Shown one piece after another: positions 43,102 through 50,365 of a stretch of 64,000 bases of DNA (position 1 is its first letter; every line of letters starts with the position of its first letter). The DNA comes from Achromobacter kerstersii (GTDB lineage Bacteria > Pseudomonadota > Gammaproteobacteria > Burkholderiales > Burkholderiaceae_B): assembly GCF_902859595.1 (NCBI RefSeq), contig NZ_CADIJQ010000010.1, positions 205,611-269,610 on the forward strand, in the 5' to 3' direction. The notes under the pieces were generated by a model that did not search any database, was not told the DNA's origin, and saw nothing but the letters and a program-made list of their open reading frames with translations. Made by a program: the position numbers and the translations under genes.

Positions 43102-43644
43102 ATGCCTGAATTGCCCGCCCCCGCCCCCGCGCCCGCGCCCGACCCCCGCCATCTGGCCGACATGCTGATGTACCGGCTGTACCAGGCCTGGTCGCAGTCC
43201 AACCCTGTTTTTGTGCGGCTGTGCGAAGGGCGCTTTGGCATCACGCGGCGCGAATGGCGCATCCTGGCCTGTGCCGTGGAAGGCGGCATCATGAATTCGG
43301 CCGAACTGGCCGCGGCCGCCAAGCTGGACCTGGCCCGCACCTCGCGCACCTTGGGCGCGCTGTGCGAAAAAGGCTGGCTGCGCCGCTTGCACGACAGCGC
43401 TGACCGGCGCGTGGTGCGCGTCGAAGCCACCGTCGAAGGCCTGGCCCGCTATCACGCCCTGCTGCCGGAAGTTGCGGGCTTGAATGACCTGCTGGTGCAA
43501 GACCTGAGCGATAGCGAAATCGCGGTCTTGCGTGACCTGTTGGGCCGCATCGAACAACGCGGCCGCCGCATGGCAGAAGACAACATCGTGTCGGAAAAGG
43601 CCAGCCGCCGCGAAGGCGGCACGCGGCGGGCGCAGTACGCCTGA
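43102..43644 (+). CDS. MarR-family regulator
   Basis: A 180-residue winged-helix regulator. After a Pro/Ala-rich start come GRFGITRREWRILACAV, the recognition region SAELAAAAKLDLARTSRTLGALCEKGWLRR and the wing DRRVVRVEAT. It is divergent from the Bug/sulfatase operon across a 178-bp AT-richer gap, which suggests that it controls that operon in response to a small aromatic or ester compound. The gap has a short dyad TATC-N6-GATA (43037-43055 area) but no strong operator. Confidence 0.87.
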   Translation: MPELPAPAPAPAPDPRHLADMLMYRLYQAWSQSNPVFVRLCEGRFGITRREWRILACAVEGGIMNSAELAAAAKLDLARTSRTLGALCEKGWLRRLHDSADRRVVRVEATVEGLARYHALLPEVAGLNDLLVQDLSDSEIAVLRDLLGRIEQRGRRMAEDNIVSEKASRREGGTRRAQYA

Positions 43645-43716
43645 GGCGACGGTTGTCGCGTGCGGCCAACAACGCGATCATTGGCCCATCGCCACAAAGA
43701 ACTGCGCCAAACCCCT

Positions 43717-43736
43717 GAAAAATAGGCCTATTTTTC
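43717..43736. promoter_or_regulatory. Perfect 20-bp palindrome GAAAAATAGGCCTATTTTTC
   Basis: The sequence is a perfect 20-bp palindrome located 73 bp after the marR stop and 150 bp before the TonB receptor start. As a hairpin its AT-rich stem would be weak, so a protein-binding operator is as likely as an RNA structure. No regulator can be assigned. Confidence 0.45.
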
Positions 43737-43741
43737 TTTCT

Positions 43742-43776
43742 GCCCTGCCCGCCAACGTGCCTTGCAGGGCTTTTTT
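43742..43776 (+). terminator. Rho-independent terminator after marR
   Basis: GCCCTGC (43742-43748) pairs with GCAGGGC (43764-43770), followed immediately by six T residues. The 15-nt loop is long but the layout is canonical. It insulates the siderophore receptor from marR transcription. Confidence 0.65.
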
Positions 43777-43822
43777 ACATCTGCGTTGGGCGCAAATGCC
43801 GGTGATCCCATAAACATTAATT

Positions 43823-43835
43823 AATAATAATTATC
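43823..43835. promoter_or_regulatory. Fur box upstream of the TonB receptor
   Basis: AATAATAATTATC matches the Fur core GATAAT-N-ATTATC at 12 of 13 positions, including a perfect ATAAT-A-ATTAT dyad. It is in an AT-rich promoter stretch 52 bp before the start codon, the usual place for iron repression. Confidence 0.75.
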
Positions 43836-43886
43836 GTTGCTATTCCTATATGTAATCGGCGGCCGACGGGCCGCGAGGGGACTCTC

Positions 43887-46004
43887 TTGAAACGCCACCT
43901 AGTCCATGCCGCCCACCGCGTGCGGCCTCAACCGCTATTGCCCATCGCCGCCGCGCTGGCGGCTTGCTTAAGCGCGGCCACGCATGCCCAAACGGCCGAA
44001 CCCACCACCGTCCTGCCCGCGGTGCAGGTGACCGGCACGGGTGAAACCGCGACGGGGCCGGTTGATGGCTACGTCGCCACGCGCAGCGCCACCGGCACCA
44101 AGACCGATACGCCGCTATCGGAAACGCCGCAGGCCATCACCGTGATTCCGCGCGGCCAGATCGTGGACCAGGGTTCGCAGAATGTGCAGGACGCCATGAA
44201 CTACGCGGCCGGCGTGCGCCCTAACGCGTATGGCGTGGACAACCGCGGCGACTATGTGCGCATCCGTGGCGTGGAGCCCGCCCAGTACCTGGACGGCCTG
44301 CGCCAGTACTTCAACTACAACAACCCGCGCACCGAGATCTACGGCATGGAACGCGTGGAAGTGCTGCGCGGCCCGTCGTCCATGCTGTACGGACAGGGCA
44401 GCACCGGCGGCATCGTGAACCTGGTCAGCAAGCGCCCGCAGGCCGAAGCCCAACGCGAGATCGGCGTGGTGCTGGGCAACGATCACCGCCGCGAAATCCA
44501 GGCCGACCTGACCGGCCCGGTGACGGAAGACGGCCAATGGCTGTACCGCGTGGTGGCGGTGGGCCGGGACAGCGACACGCAGGTGCAGCACGCCCCCGAC
44601 GACCGCCTGATGCTGGCGCCGTCCCTGACGTGGCGCCCCAGCGCGGCCACGTCGCTGACGTTGCAGGCCTTGTGGCAAAAGGACAAGGCCGGCACGACGC
44701 AATCGTTCCTGCCCTGGAGCGGGTCGGTGCAAGAGAACCCCAATGGCCGCATTCCCACCCGCCGCTTCGTCAGCGAACCGGGTTGGGACGCCTACGACAC
44801 TGAACAGTTCAGTGTGGGCTGGCTGTTCGAACACCAGTTCAACGACACCTGGAAATTCCGCCAGAACTTCCGCAACACGGTCAGCCGCGTCGACTATCAA
44901 TCGCTGTACCCGAACGTGTATGGCGAGCGCCGCGGCAATTCCTACATCGACCCGGACCAAACCACCACCGACCGCTTCTTCTACGTCAACAAGCCGCGCA
45001 TGCGCACGCTGCTGGCCGACCAGAACATCGAAGGCAAACTGAACTGGGGCCGCACCGAACACACCGTGATCGTCGGCATGGACTATTCGCATTACCGCGA
45101 AACCAGCCAGACGGCCAGCGGCCTGGGCGCGCCGCTGAACCTGTACCACCCCGTGTACGGCAACATCCCGGAATACGAGCTGTCAGACACCCCCAAGCAA
45201 AAGCAGCAGCAACTGGGCTTTTACGCGCAGGACCAGATCAAGTTCGACAAGAACTGGATCTTCCTGGCGGGCATCCGCCGCGACCGCGCCGACAACCGCA
45301 TCGATGGCCAGGACAAGGAAACCGATTACGCCACCACCAAGCGCTTCGGCCTGATGTACGCGGCCGACAACGGCTGGTCGCCGTACCTGAGCTACAGCGA
45401 ATCATTCACGCCGATCGCCGGATCGAACTTCTACAACGAGCGCTACAAGCCGATGCGCGGCAAGCAGGTCGAGGCCGGCATCAAGTACATGCCGAAGGAC
45501 GCCGACATCGAATTCACCGCCGCCGCCTACGACCTGCGGGAAAAGAACCGGCAGACGAACGACCCCGAAAACCCCAACAACCAGCTCCAGGCCGGCAAGA
45601 CGCGCACGCGCGGGGTGGAACTGGAACTGCGCGGCCGCGCCACCAAAGACGTGGACGTGATCGCCAACTACATCTACACCGACCCGGACCCGCAGCTGGA
45701 AGGCCTGCCCAAACACATGGCGTCGTTGTGGGGCAAGTACCGCTTCGCGCTGGCCGGCCAGCCCGGCTTTGCCGTGGGCGCGGGCGTGCGCTACCTGAGC
45801 GCATTCCGCGATGGCGGCGCGCCGCAAACGCCCGCCGTCACCTTGTTTGACGCCATGGTCAGCTACGACAACGGGCCGTGGCGCTATGCGCTGAACGTCA
45901 ACAACATTGCCGACCGGACGTACGAAGTGGTTTGCCTGGATCGGGGCGACTGCTTCTACGGCGCGCGCCGCACGGTGATGCTGAGCGGGGCCTACCGCTT
46001 CTAG
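43887..46004 (+). CDS. TonB-dependent siderophore receptor
   Basis: Outer-membrane receptor for a ferric siderophore. The 705-residue product has a signal peptide ending near AATHAQ. The plug domain holds ETPQAITVIPRGQI, GVRPNAYGVDNRGDYVRIRG, ERVEVLRGPSSMLYGQGSTGG and NLVSKRP. A long beta-barrel follows, ending LSGAYRF with terminal Phe. The style is that of the FhuA/FhuE/FpvA siderophore class, without the N-terminal signalling domain of FpvA. The start is read as TTG 43887 because GAGGGG lies 8 nt upstream and the signal peptide starts there. A Fur box precedes it. No siderophore synthesis genes are adjacent. Confidence 0.92.
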   Translation: MKRHLVHAAHRVRPQPLLPIAAALAACLSAATHAQTAEPTTVLPAVQVTGTGETATGPVDGYVATRSATGTKTDTPLSETPQAITVIPRGQIVDQGSQNVQDAMNYAAGVRPNAYGVDNRGDYVRIRGVEPAQYLDGLRQYFNYNNPRTEIYGMERVEVLRGPSSMLYGQGSTGGIVNLVSKRPQAEAQREIGVVLGNDHRREIQADLTGPVTEDGQWLYRVVAVGRDSDTQVQHAPDDRLMLAPSLTWRPSAATSLTLQALWQKDKAGTTQSFLPWSGSVQENPNGRIPTRRFVSEPGWDAYDTEQFSVGWLFEHQFNDTWKFRQNFRNTVSRVDYQSLYPNVYGERRGNSYIDPDQTTTDRFFYVNKPRMRTLLADQNIEGKLNWGRTEHTVIVGMDYSHYRETSQTASGLGAPLNLYHPVYGNIPEYELSDTPKQKQQQLGFYAQDQIKFDKNWIFLAGIRRDRADNRIDGQDKETDYATTKRFGLMYAADNGWSPYLSYSESFTPIAGSNFYNERYKPMRGKQVEAGIKYMPKDADIEFTAAAYDLREKNRQTNDPENPNNQLQAGKTRTRGVELELRGRATKDVDVIANYIYTDPDPQLEGLPKHMASLWGKYRFALAGQPGFAVGAGVRYLSAFRDGGAPQTPAVTLFDAMVSYDNGPWRYALNVNNIADRTYEVVCLDRGDCFYGARRTVMLSGAYRF

Positions 46005-46033
46005 GCGGCATCGCGCACTCCAGGACGGGTTAA

Positions 46034-46060
46034 CCTGTACGTACAGCTAGTACGTACAGG
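46034..46060. promoter_or_regulatory. Long inverted repeat, probable operator of the acid-sugar operon
   Basis: CCTGTACGTA and TACGTACAGG are perfect 10-bp arms separated by 7 bp. Inside the left half CTGTACGTACAG is itself a 12-bp palindrome, and a TGTACA follows at 46061-46065. It lies 86 bp before the start of the KdgT-like permease gene. The GntR-type protein encoded as the last gene of this operon is the natural candidate to bind it. Confidence 0.7.
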
Positions 46061-46146
46061 TGTACACTACGCGTTTTCAACCCCCACTGACAGACGCGTC
46101 AACGAACGTCTGCAACCCACCAGAACCGTCCTGGAGACTTACGCAA

Positions 46147-47178
46147 GTGTCGACCGCTGCCTCTTCCCGTTCGCCTTTTTTTGGCACCATGCAGAAAATC
46201 CCTGGTGGATTGATGCTTGTGCCGCTGATCCTGGGTTCCCTGATCGGCACCTTCGCCCCTGATGCGCTGGCCATCGGCGGCTTCACCACCGCCCTCTTCA
46301 AAAACAGCGCCCTGCCGCTGATCGCTCTGCTGATCTTCGCGACCGGCACGCAAGTCAACGCCCGCACCGGCGGCCCCATCCTGGCTACCGCCGGCACCAT
46401 CCTGTTGATGAAGACGCTGGTGCCCGCCACGCTGATCATCATTCTGGGCAGCTACGTCGGCCTGGACGGCGTGCTGGGCGTGTCGATCCTGGCCCTGCTG
46501 GCCGCGTTCGACAACAGCAACGGCGGCCTGTGGCTGGCCTATACCGGCCAGTACGGCGACGCCCGCGACCGTGGCGCCTATGTCGCCAGCGCGGTCAACG
46601 ATGGTCCCTTCTTCAGCCTGCTGTTCCTGGGCGCGTCGGGCCTGGCCGATATTCCGATGATTGCCCTGGTGGCGGCCCTGGTGCCGTTCCTGTTGGGCGT
46701 CGTGGTCGGCAACCTGGACCCGAAGTGGCGCGACGTGCTCAAGCCCGTGCCGAACATCGTCATCCCGTTCTTCGCCTTTGCGCTGGGCACCGGCATCAAC
46801 CTGGGCGCGGTCGTCAGCGGCGGCATGAGCGGCCTGATCCTGGGCCTGATCATCAGCCCCATCACCGGTGGCCTGGTCTACCTGGGCTATCGTATGATCC
46901 TGCGCCGTGGCGGCAAGAGCGGCCTGGGTTTTGCAGCGGGCACGACGGCCGGTAACGCCATCGCCACGCCCGCCGTGGTGGCGGCAGCCGACCCGAACTT
47001 CCAGCAGTACGTCGCGACCGCCACCGCGCAGGTCGCCGCATGCGTGCTGATCAGCTCGATCCTGGCGCCGATCCTCGCTTCGTACTTCCTGAAGCGCGCG
47101 GGTGAACTCAAGTCCGAAGATGCGGACACAACCAGCGGCACGCCCACCTTGGGCGAGGCGCGCGGAGAGGCGCTTTGA
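46147..47178 (+). CDS. kdgT: 2-keto-3-deoxygluconate permease family transporter (KdgT-like)
   Basis: A 343-residue inner-membrane transporter of the KdgT family: KIPGGLMLVPLILGSLIGTFAP near residue 15, about ten hydrophobic segments, and the conserved AAFDNSNGGLWLAY, ASAVNDGPFF and AGTTAGNAIATPAVVA motifs. In this cassette it more likely imports a four-carbon acid sugar than ketodeoxygluconate. GTG 46147 is preferred, with GGAG 11 nt upstream; ATG 46189 just before KIPGG is the alternative. The next gene overlaps its stop by 4 bp. Confidence 0.88.
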   Translation: MSTAASSRSPFFGTMQKIPGGLMLVPLILGSLIGTFAPDALAIGGFTTALFKNSALPLIALLIFATGTQVNARTGGPILATAGTILLMKTLVPATLIIILGSYVGLDGVLGVSILALLAAFDNSNGGLWLAYTGQYGDARDRGAYVASAVNDGPFFSLLFLGASGLADIPMIALVAALVPFLLGVVVGNLDPKWRDVLKPVPNIVIPFFAFALGTGINLGAVVSGGMSGLILGLIISPITGGLVYLGYRMILRRGGKSGLGFAAGTTAGNAIATPAVVAAADPNFQQYVATATAQVAACVLISSILAPILASYFLKRAGELKSEDADTTSGTPTLGEARGEAL

Positions 47179-48392
47179 CTCCCACCATCGCCATCGTCGC
47201 TGATGATCTGACCGGTTCCGGTGACACCGCGGTGCAGTTTGTGCGCGCCGGCTGGAGCACGCACCTGTCCATCGGCGGCGCCGACGAAGCGTTGTCCGGC
47301 CCGGCGACGGCCGGGGTCGAAGTGCTGGCCGTCACCACCAACAGCCGTGCCCTGCCCGCCGCCGACGCCGCCCGCGTCATCCAGCAAAACGTGCAGCAGC
47401 TGCGCGCGGCCGGCGTGTCGCGCCTGTACAAGAAGGTGGACTCCACCTTGCGCGGCGCGTTCAAGGCCGAGATCGATGCGGCGCGCGAGGCCTGGGGCCC
47501 GGACACGGTGGCGGTGATCTGCCCCGCGTTCCCGGCCACCGGCCGCACCGTCGAGCAAGGCATTCTCTACGTGAACGGCAAGCCGGTCACCGAGACCTCG
47601 GCGGCAACCGACCCCGTCACGCCCGTGACCGAAAGCCATATCCCCACGCTGCTGGGCTGCGCCCACGTGGCCGCGCAAGACGGCGATACGCCGGAAACGC
47701 TGGCCCAGCGCATCCGCCAGGCCGGCAACACCGTGGTGGTGGACGCCGCCTCGGACGCCGACCTGGAGCGCCTGGCGCGCGCCATCGGCCTGCTGGGCGA
47801 ACACGCGCTGCCCGTAGGCGCGGGCGGCCTGGCCGTGCCGCTGGCCCGCGTGTGGGCGGGTGCGGATCAGACGGCGCCCGTCGTGGTCGTCGTTACGTCG
47901 CAGCACAGCGCGGCGCGTGCACAAGCGGCCGCGCTGCAAGCGTCGGGCGCCGACACCTGGACGCCGTCGCTGGCGCAACTGGCCGACGACGCCGCGTGGC
48001 AGGCCTGGAGCCAGCCGCTGCTGCAATCGCACGCGCAAGCCCCCGCCGAGGCGGGCACGGTGCTGCTGCTGGCGCCCGAAGGCCAACTCGACGGCCTGGA
48101 TTCTGAAAAAGTCGCTGACAGGCTGGGCAGCCTGGCGGCGCAATTGATCACCACCTCGCGAGCCGCGGGCGTGGTCGCCACCGGTGGCGACGGCGCACGC
48201 AGCGTGCTGGTGGCGCTGGCCGCGCGCGGCATTGCGCTGGTGGATGAAGTGATGGGCGGCGTGCCTTTGGGCACGCTGACCGGGGGCACGGCCGCGGGTC
48301 TGCCCGTGGTGACCAAGGCCGGCGGCTTTGGCACCGAAGACGTACTGGTTCGCGCAGTGCGCGCGATCCGCGACAGGAGATTCAAGCGATGA
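47175..48392 (+). CDS. Four-carbon acid-sugar kinase (DUF1537/OtnK-DtnK family)
   Basis: ATP-dependent kinase that phosphorylates D-threonate, D-erythronate or a similar acid sugar. The 405-residue protein has the N-terminal sugar-binding domain (IVADDLTGSGDTAVQF at residues 6-21, YKKVDSTLRGAFKAEI near 92, CPAFPATGRTV near 117). The C-terminal nucleotide-binding domain holds VVATGGDGARSVL and GGVPLGTLTGGTAAGLPVVTKAGGFG. The start is TTG 47175, overlapping the kdgT stop (TTGA) with GGAGAGG upstream. The PdxA-like gene that follows, overlapping by 4 bp, is the usual partner. Confidence 0.9.
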   Translation: MTPTIAIVADDLTGSGDTAVQFVRAGWSTHLSIGGADEALSGPATAGVEVLAVTTNSRALPAADAARVIQQNVQQLRAAGVSRLYKKVDSTLRGAFKAEIDAAREAWGPDTVAVICPAFPATGRTVEQGILYVNGKPVTETSAATDPVTPVTESHIPTLLGCAHVAAQDGDTPETLAQRIRQAGNTVVVDAASDADLERLARAIGLLGEHALPVGAGGLAVPLARVWAGADQTAPVVVVVTSQHSAARAQAAALQASGADTWTPSLAQLADDAAWQAWSQPLLQSHAQAPAEAGTVLLLAPEGQLDGLDSEKVADRLGSLAAQLITTSRAAGVVATGGDGARSVLVALAARGIALVDEVMGGVPLGTLTGGTAAGLPVVTKAGGFGTEDVLVRAVRAIRDRRFKR

Positions 48393-49441
48393 CACAACCC
48401 CAACCCAACAAGCTGCCTTTGCTGGCCGTCACCCTGGGCGACGTGGCGGGCATCGGGCCGGAAATCACGGCCAAGATGCTGATGGGCCACGACGAACTGC
48501 GCCAGAAGGCCCGCCTGCTGGTGGTCGGCGACGTGGACGTCATGGTCAACGCCGTGCGCAGCCTGGGCGGCGACCCCGCCATTGTGAAGAAGCTGGACCG
48601 TCCGGCTGACTGCACCAACACGCCCGGCACGATTGAAGTGCTGCAAGCCGGCCCGTCCCTGGCCCACGTCAAGCTGGGTGAAATCAGCGCCGATGCGGGC
48701 GACGGTTCGGTCCGTTTCGTGACCACGGCTTGCGCCCTGGCCCGCGCCGGTGAAGTCGACGGCATCGTCACCGCGCCGCTGAACAAGGCGGCCATGCACG
48801 CCGCTGGCCACAAGTGGCCCGGCCATACCGAACTGCTGGCCCACGAGTTCGGCGTCAAGACCTTCTCGCTGGTGCTGTCGGCCGGCGACCTCTACATCTT
48901 CCACGCCACCACCCACGTGTCGCTGCGCCAGGCCATCGAAGACCTGACGCCCGTGCGCATGCGCGCGGTGCTGCGCCTGGCGGGTTCGTTCGCCAAGGCG
49001 CTGGGCCGTGGCGACCAGCCGGTTGCCGTGTCGGGCCTGAACCCGCACGCCGGCGAAAACGGCATCTTCGGCAGCGAAGACGCCGACATCCTGGCGCCCG
49101 CCGTGGCCGAAGCCAACGCGGCCGGCATCCTGGCCGCCGGCCCCATTCCGGCCGACGCGCTGTTCCCGCAAGCCGTGCGCGGCAAATGGCAGTTCGTGAT
49201 CGCCTGTTACCACGACCAAGGCCACGCGCCCTTCAAGGCCGTGTACGGCGACGACGGCGTCAACATCACGGTCGGCCTGCCGGTTGTGCGCGTGTCCGTG
49301 GACCACGGCACCGCCTTCGACATCGCCGGCAAGGGCATCGCCCGCGAAGACAGCCTGATCCTGGCCGCCGAGCGCGCCGCGCATCTGGCCCCGGGCTGGA
49401 CGCATGTGTGGGAAACTGCGCGGGCACAAACCGGAGGTTGA
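48389..49441 (+). CDS. pdxA2: PdxA2-like 4-phosphoerythronate/4-phosphothreonate dehydrogenase
   Basis: A 350-residue member of the PdxA family. It has TLGDVAGIGPEI at the N-terminus, HKWPGHTELLAHEFG (metal His) near 150, NPHAGENGIFG near 220 and CYHDQGHAPFKAVYG near 275. In cassettes with a DUF1537 kinase these enzymes oxidise and decarboxylate the 4-phospho acid sugar to dihydroxyacetone phosphate rather than acting in pyridoxal phosphate synthesis. That is the preferred reading here because of the kinase, permease and GntR neighbours. An automatic label of 'pdxA' would be misleading. Confidence 0.88.
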   Translation: MTQPQPNKLPLLAVTLGDVAGIGPEITAKMLMGHDELRQKARLLVVGDVDVMVNAVRSLGGDPAIVKKLDRPADCTNTPGTIEVLQAGPSLAHVKLGEISADAGDGSVRFVTTACALARAGEVDGIVTAPLNKAAMHAAGHKWPGHTELLAHEFGVKTFSLVLSAGDLYIFHATTHVSLRQAIEDLTPVRMRAVLRLAGSFAKALGRGDQPVAVSGLNPHAGENGIFGSEDADILAPAVAEANAAGILAAGPIPADALFPQAVRGKWQFVIACYHDQGHAPFKAVYGDDGVNITVGLPVVRVSVDHGTAFDIAGKGIAREDSLILAAERAAHLAPGWTHVWETARAQTGG

Positions 49442-49446
49442 TTTCC

Positions 49447-50355
49447 ATGGCGCCCGCCACGCACGACGCATTGCCCGTTCTTGATCGCTCCGGCGATATC
49501 CCGCTGCACGCGCAGGTGGCCACCCTGCTGCGCGGCGTCATCCGAACGAACAAGCTCGCGGCGGGCGCCGTGCTGCCCAGCGAAGCCGCACTGTGCGAAC
49601 GCTTTGGCGTGGCGCGCAGCGTGGTGCGCCAGGCCCTGGCGGCGCTGGCCGCCGAAGGCCTGATCCAGCGCGAAACCGGCCGCCCCGCCACCGTGGCGGC
49701 GCCGCAAGAGCACCGCCGTCTGGTGCAGCGGTCTACCGGCCTGTACGAACAATTCGCCCAATCGGGCGTGGCCCTGCAAACCCGCGTGCTGGCCTTTGCA
49801 CGCGCCGAGCCGCCTGCAGACGTGGCGGCATTCTTCGGCACGAATAAGTTATTGATGCTGGAACGGCTGCGCCATGTGGCCGATGCGCCCTTGGCCTACG
49901 TGCGCACCTGGCTGCCCGCTGATGCGGTGCCCGGCCTGCGCGCCGATGACCTGGCGGATGCGTCGCTGCATGGTGTGCTGACCCGCCGTTTTGGTCTGCG
50001 CCCTGGGGCGGGCCGCAATCAGATTCGCGCCGTGGCCGCTGACGCCACGCTGGCGGAATTGCTGGACACCCAAACCGGCACGCCCTTACTGATGCTGCAA
50101 GGCCAGGGCATGGACCAGCACGACCGGCCGCTGGAATGGTTCACAACCTGGCACCGCGCCGAACAGCTGGTGTTCGATGTGGACGTCAGCATGGGACACG
50201 AAAGCGTGCATCCGCGTTTGCAGGATGCGCCTGCCGCCACTTCGGAAACATCCGCCGTGGCGGCACCGGATGCCGACGCAGACCCGTTGGCCCGCGCCGA
50301 AGCGCTGGTGGCGGAGCTGTCAGCCGAACTGGCCCGACTGCGGCGCGCCTCCTGA
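49447..50355 (+). CDS. GntR-family regulator (HutC/UTRA type)
   Basis: A 302-residue repressor-type protein. The N-terminal winged helix (IPLHAQVATLLRGVIRTN, then LPSEAALCERFGVARSVVRQAL) is followed by a UTRA ligand-binding domain (LLMLERLRHVADAPLAYVRTWLP) and an Ala/Asp-rich tail of about 50 residues. It is cotranscribed with the acid-sugar genes, 5 bp after pdxA2, and probably binds the inverted repeat at 46034-46060, responding to the sugar or its phosphate. ATG 49447 follows GGAGG; a longer frame runs back through pdxA2 in another phase and is not coding. The end is 10 bp from the convergent ligase gene. Confidence 0.88.
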   Translation: MAPATHDALPVLDRSGDIPLHAQVATLLRGVIRTNKLAAGAVLPSEAALCERFGVARSVVRQALAALAAEGLIQRETGRPATVAAPQEHRRLVQRSTGLYEQFAQSGVALQTRVLAFARAEPPADVAAFFGTNKLLMLERLRHVADAPLAYVRTWLPADAVPGLRADDLADASLHGVLTRRFGLRPGAGRNQIRAVAADATLAELLDTQTGTPLLMLQGQGMDQHDRPLEWFTTWHRAEQLVFDVDVSMGHESVHPRLQDAPAATSETSAVAAPDADADPLARAEALVAELSAELARLRRAS

Positions 50356-50365
50356 TTCGCTTTGC

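Noticed and set aside
44115..45149. 344-codon minus-strand frame inside the TonB receptor gene
   Set aside because: Shadow frame; the plug-domain motifs on the plus strand are unambiguous.
48389..49441. Biosynthetic pdxA for vitamin B6
   Set aside because: The motifs fit the PdxA family, but the operon with a DUF1537 kinase, a permease and a GntR regulator favours the catabolic PdxA2 role.
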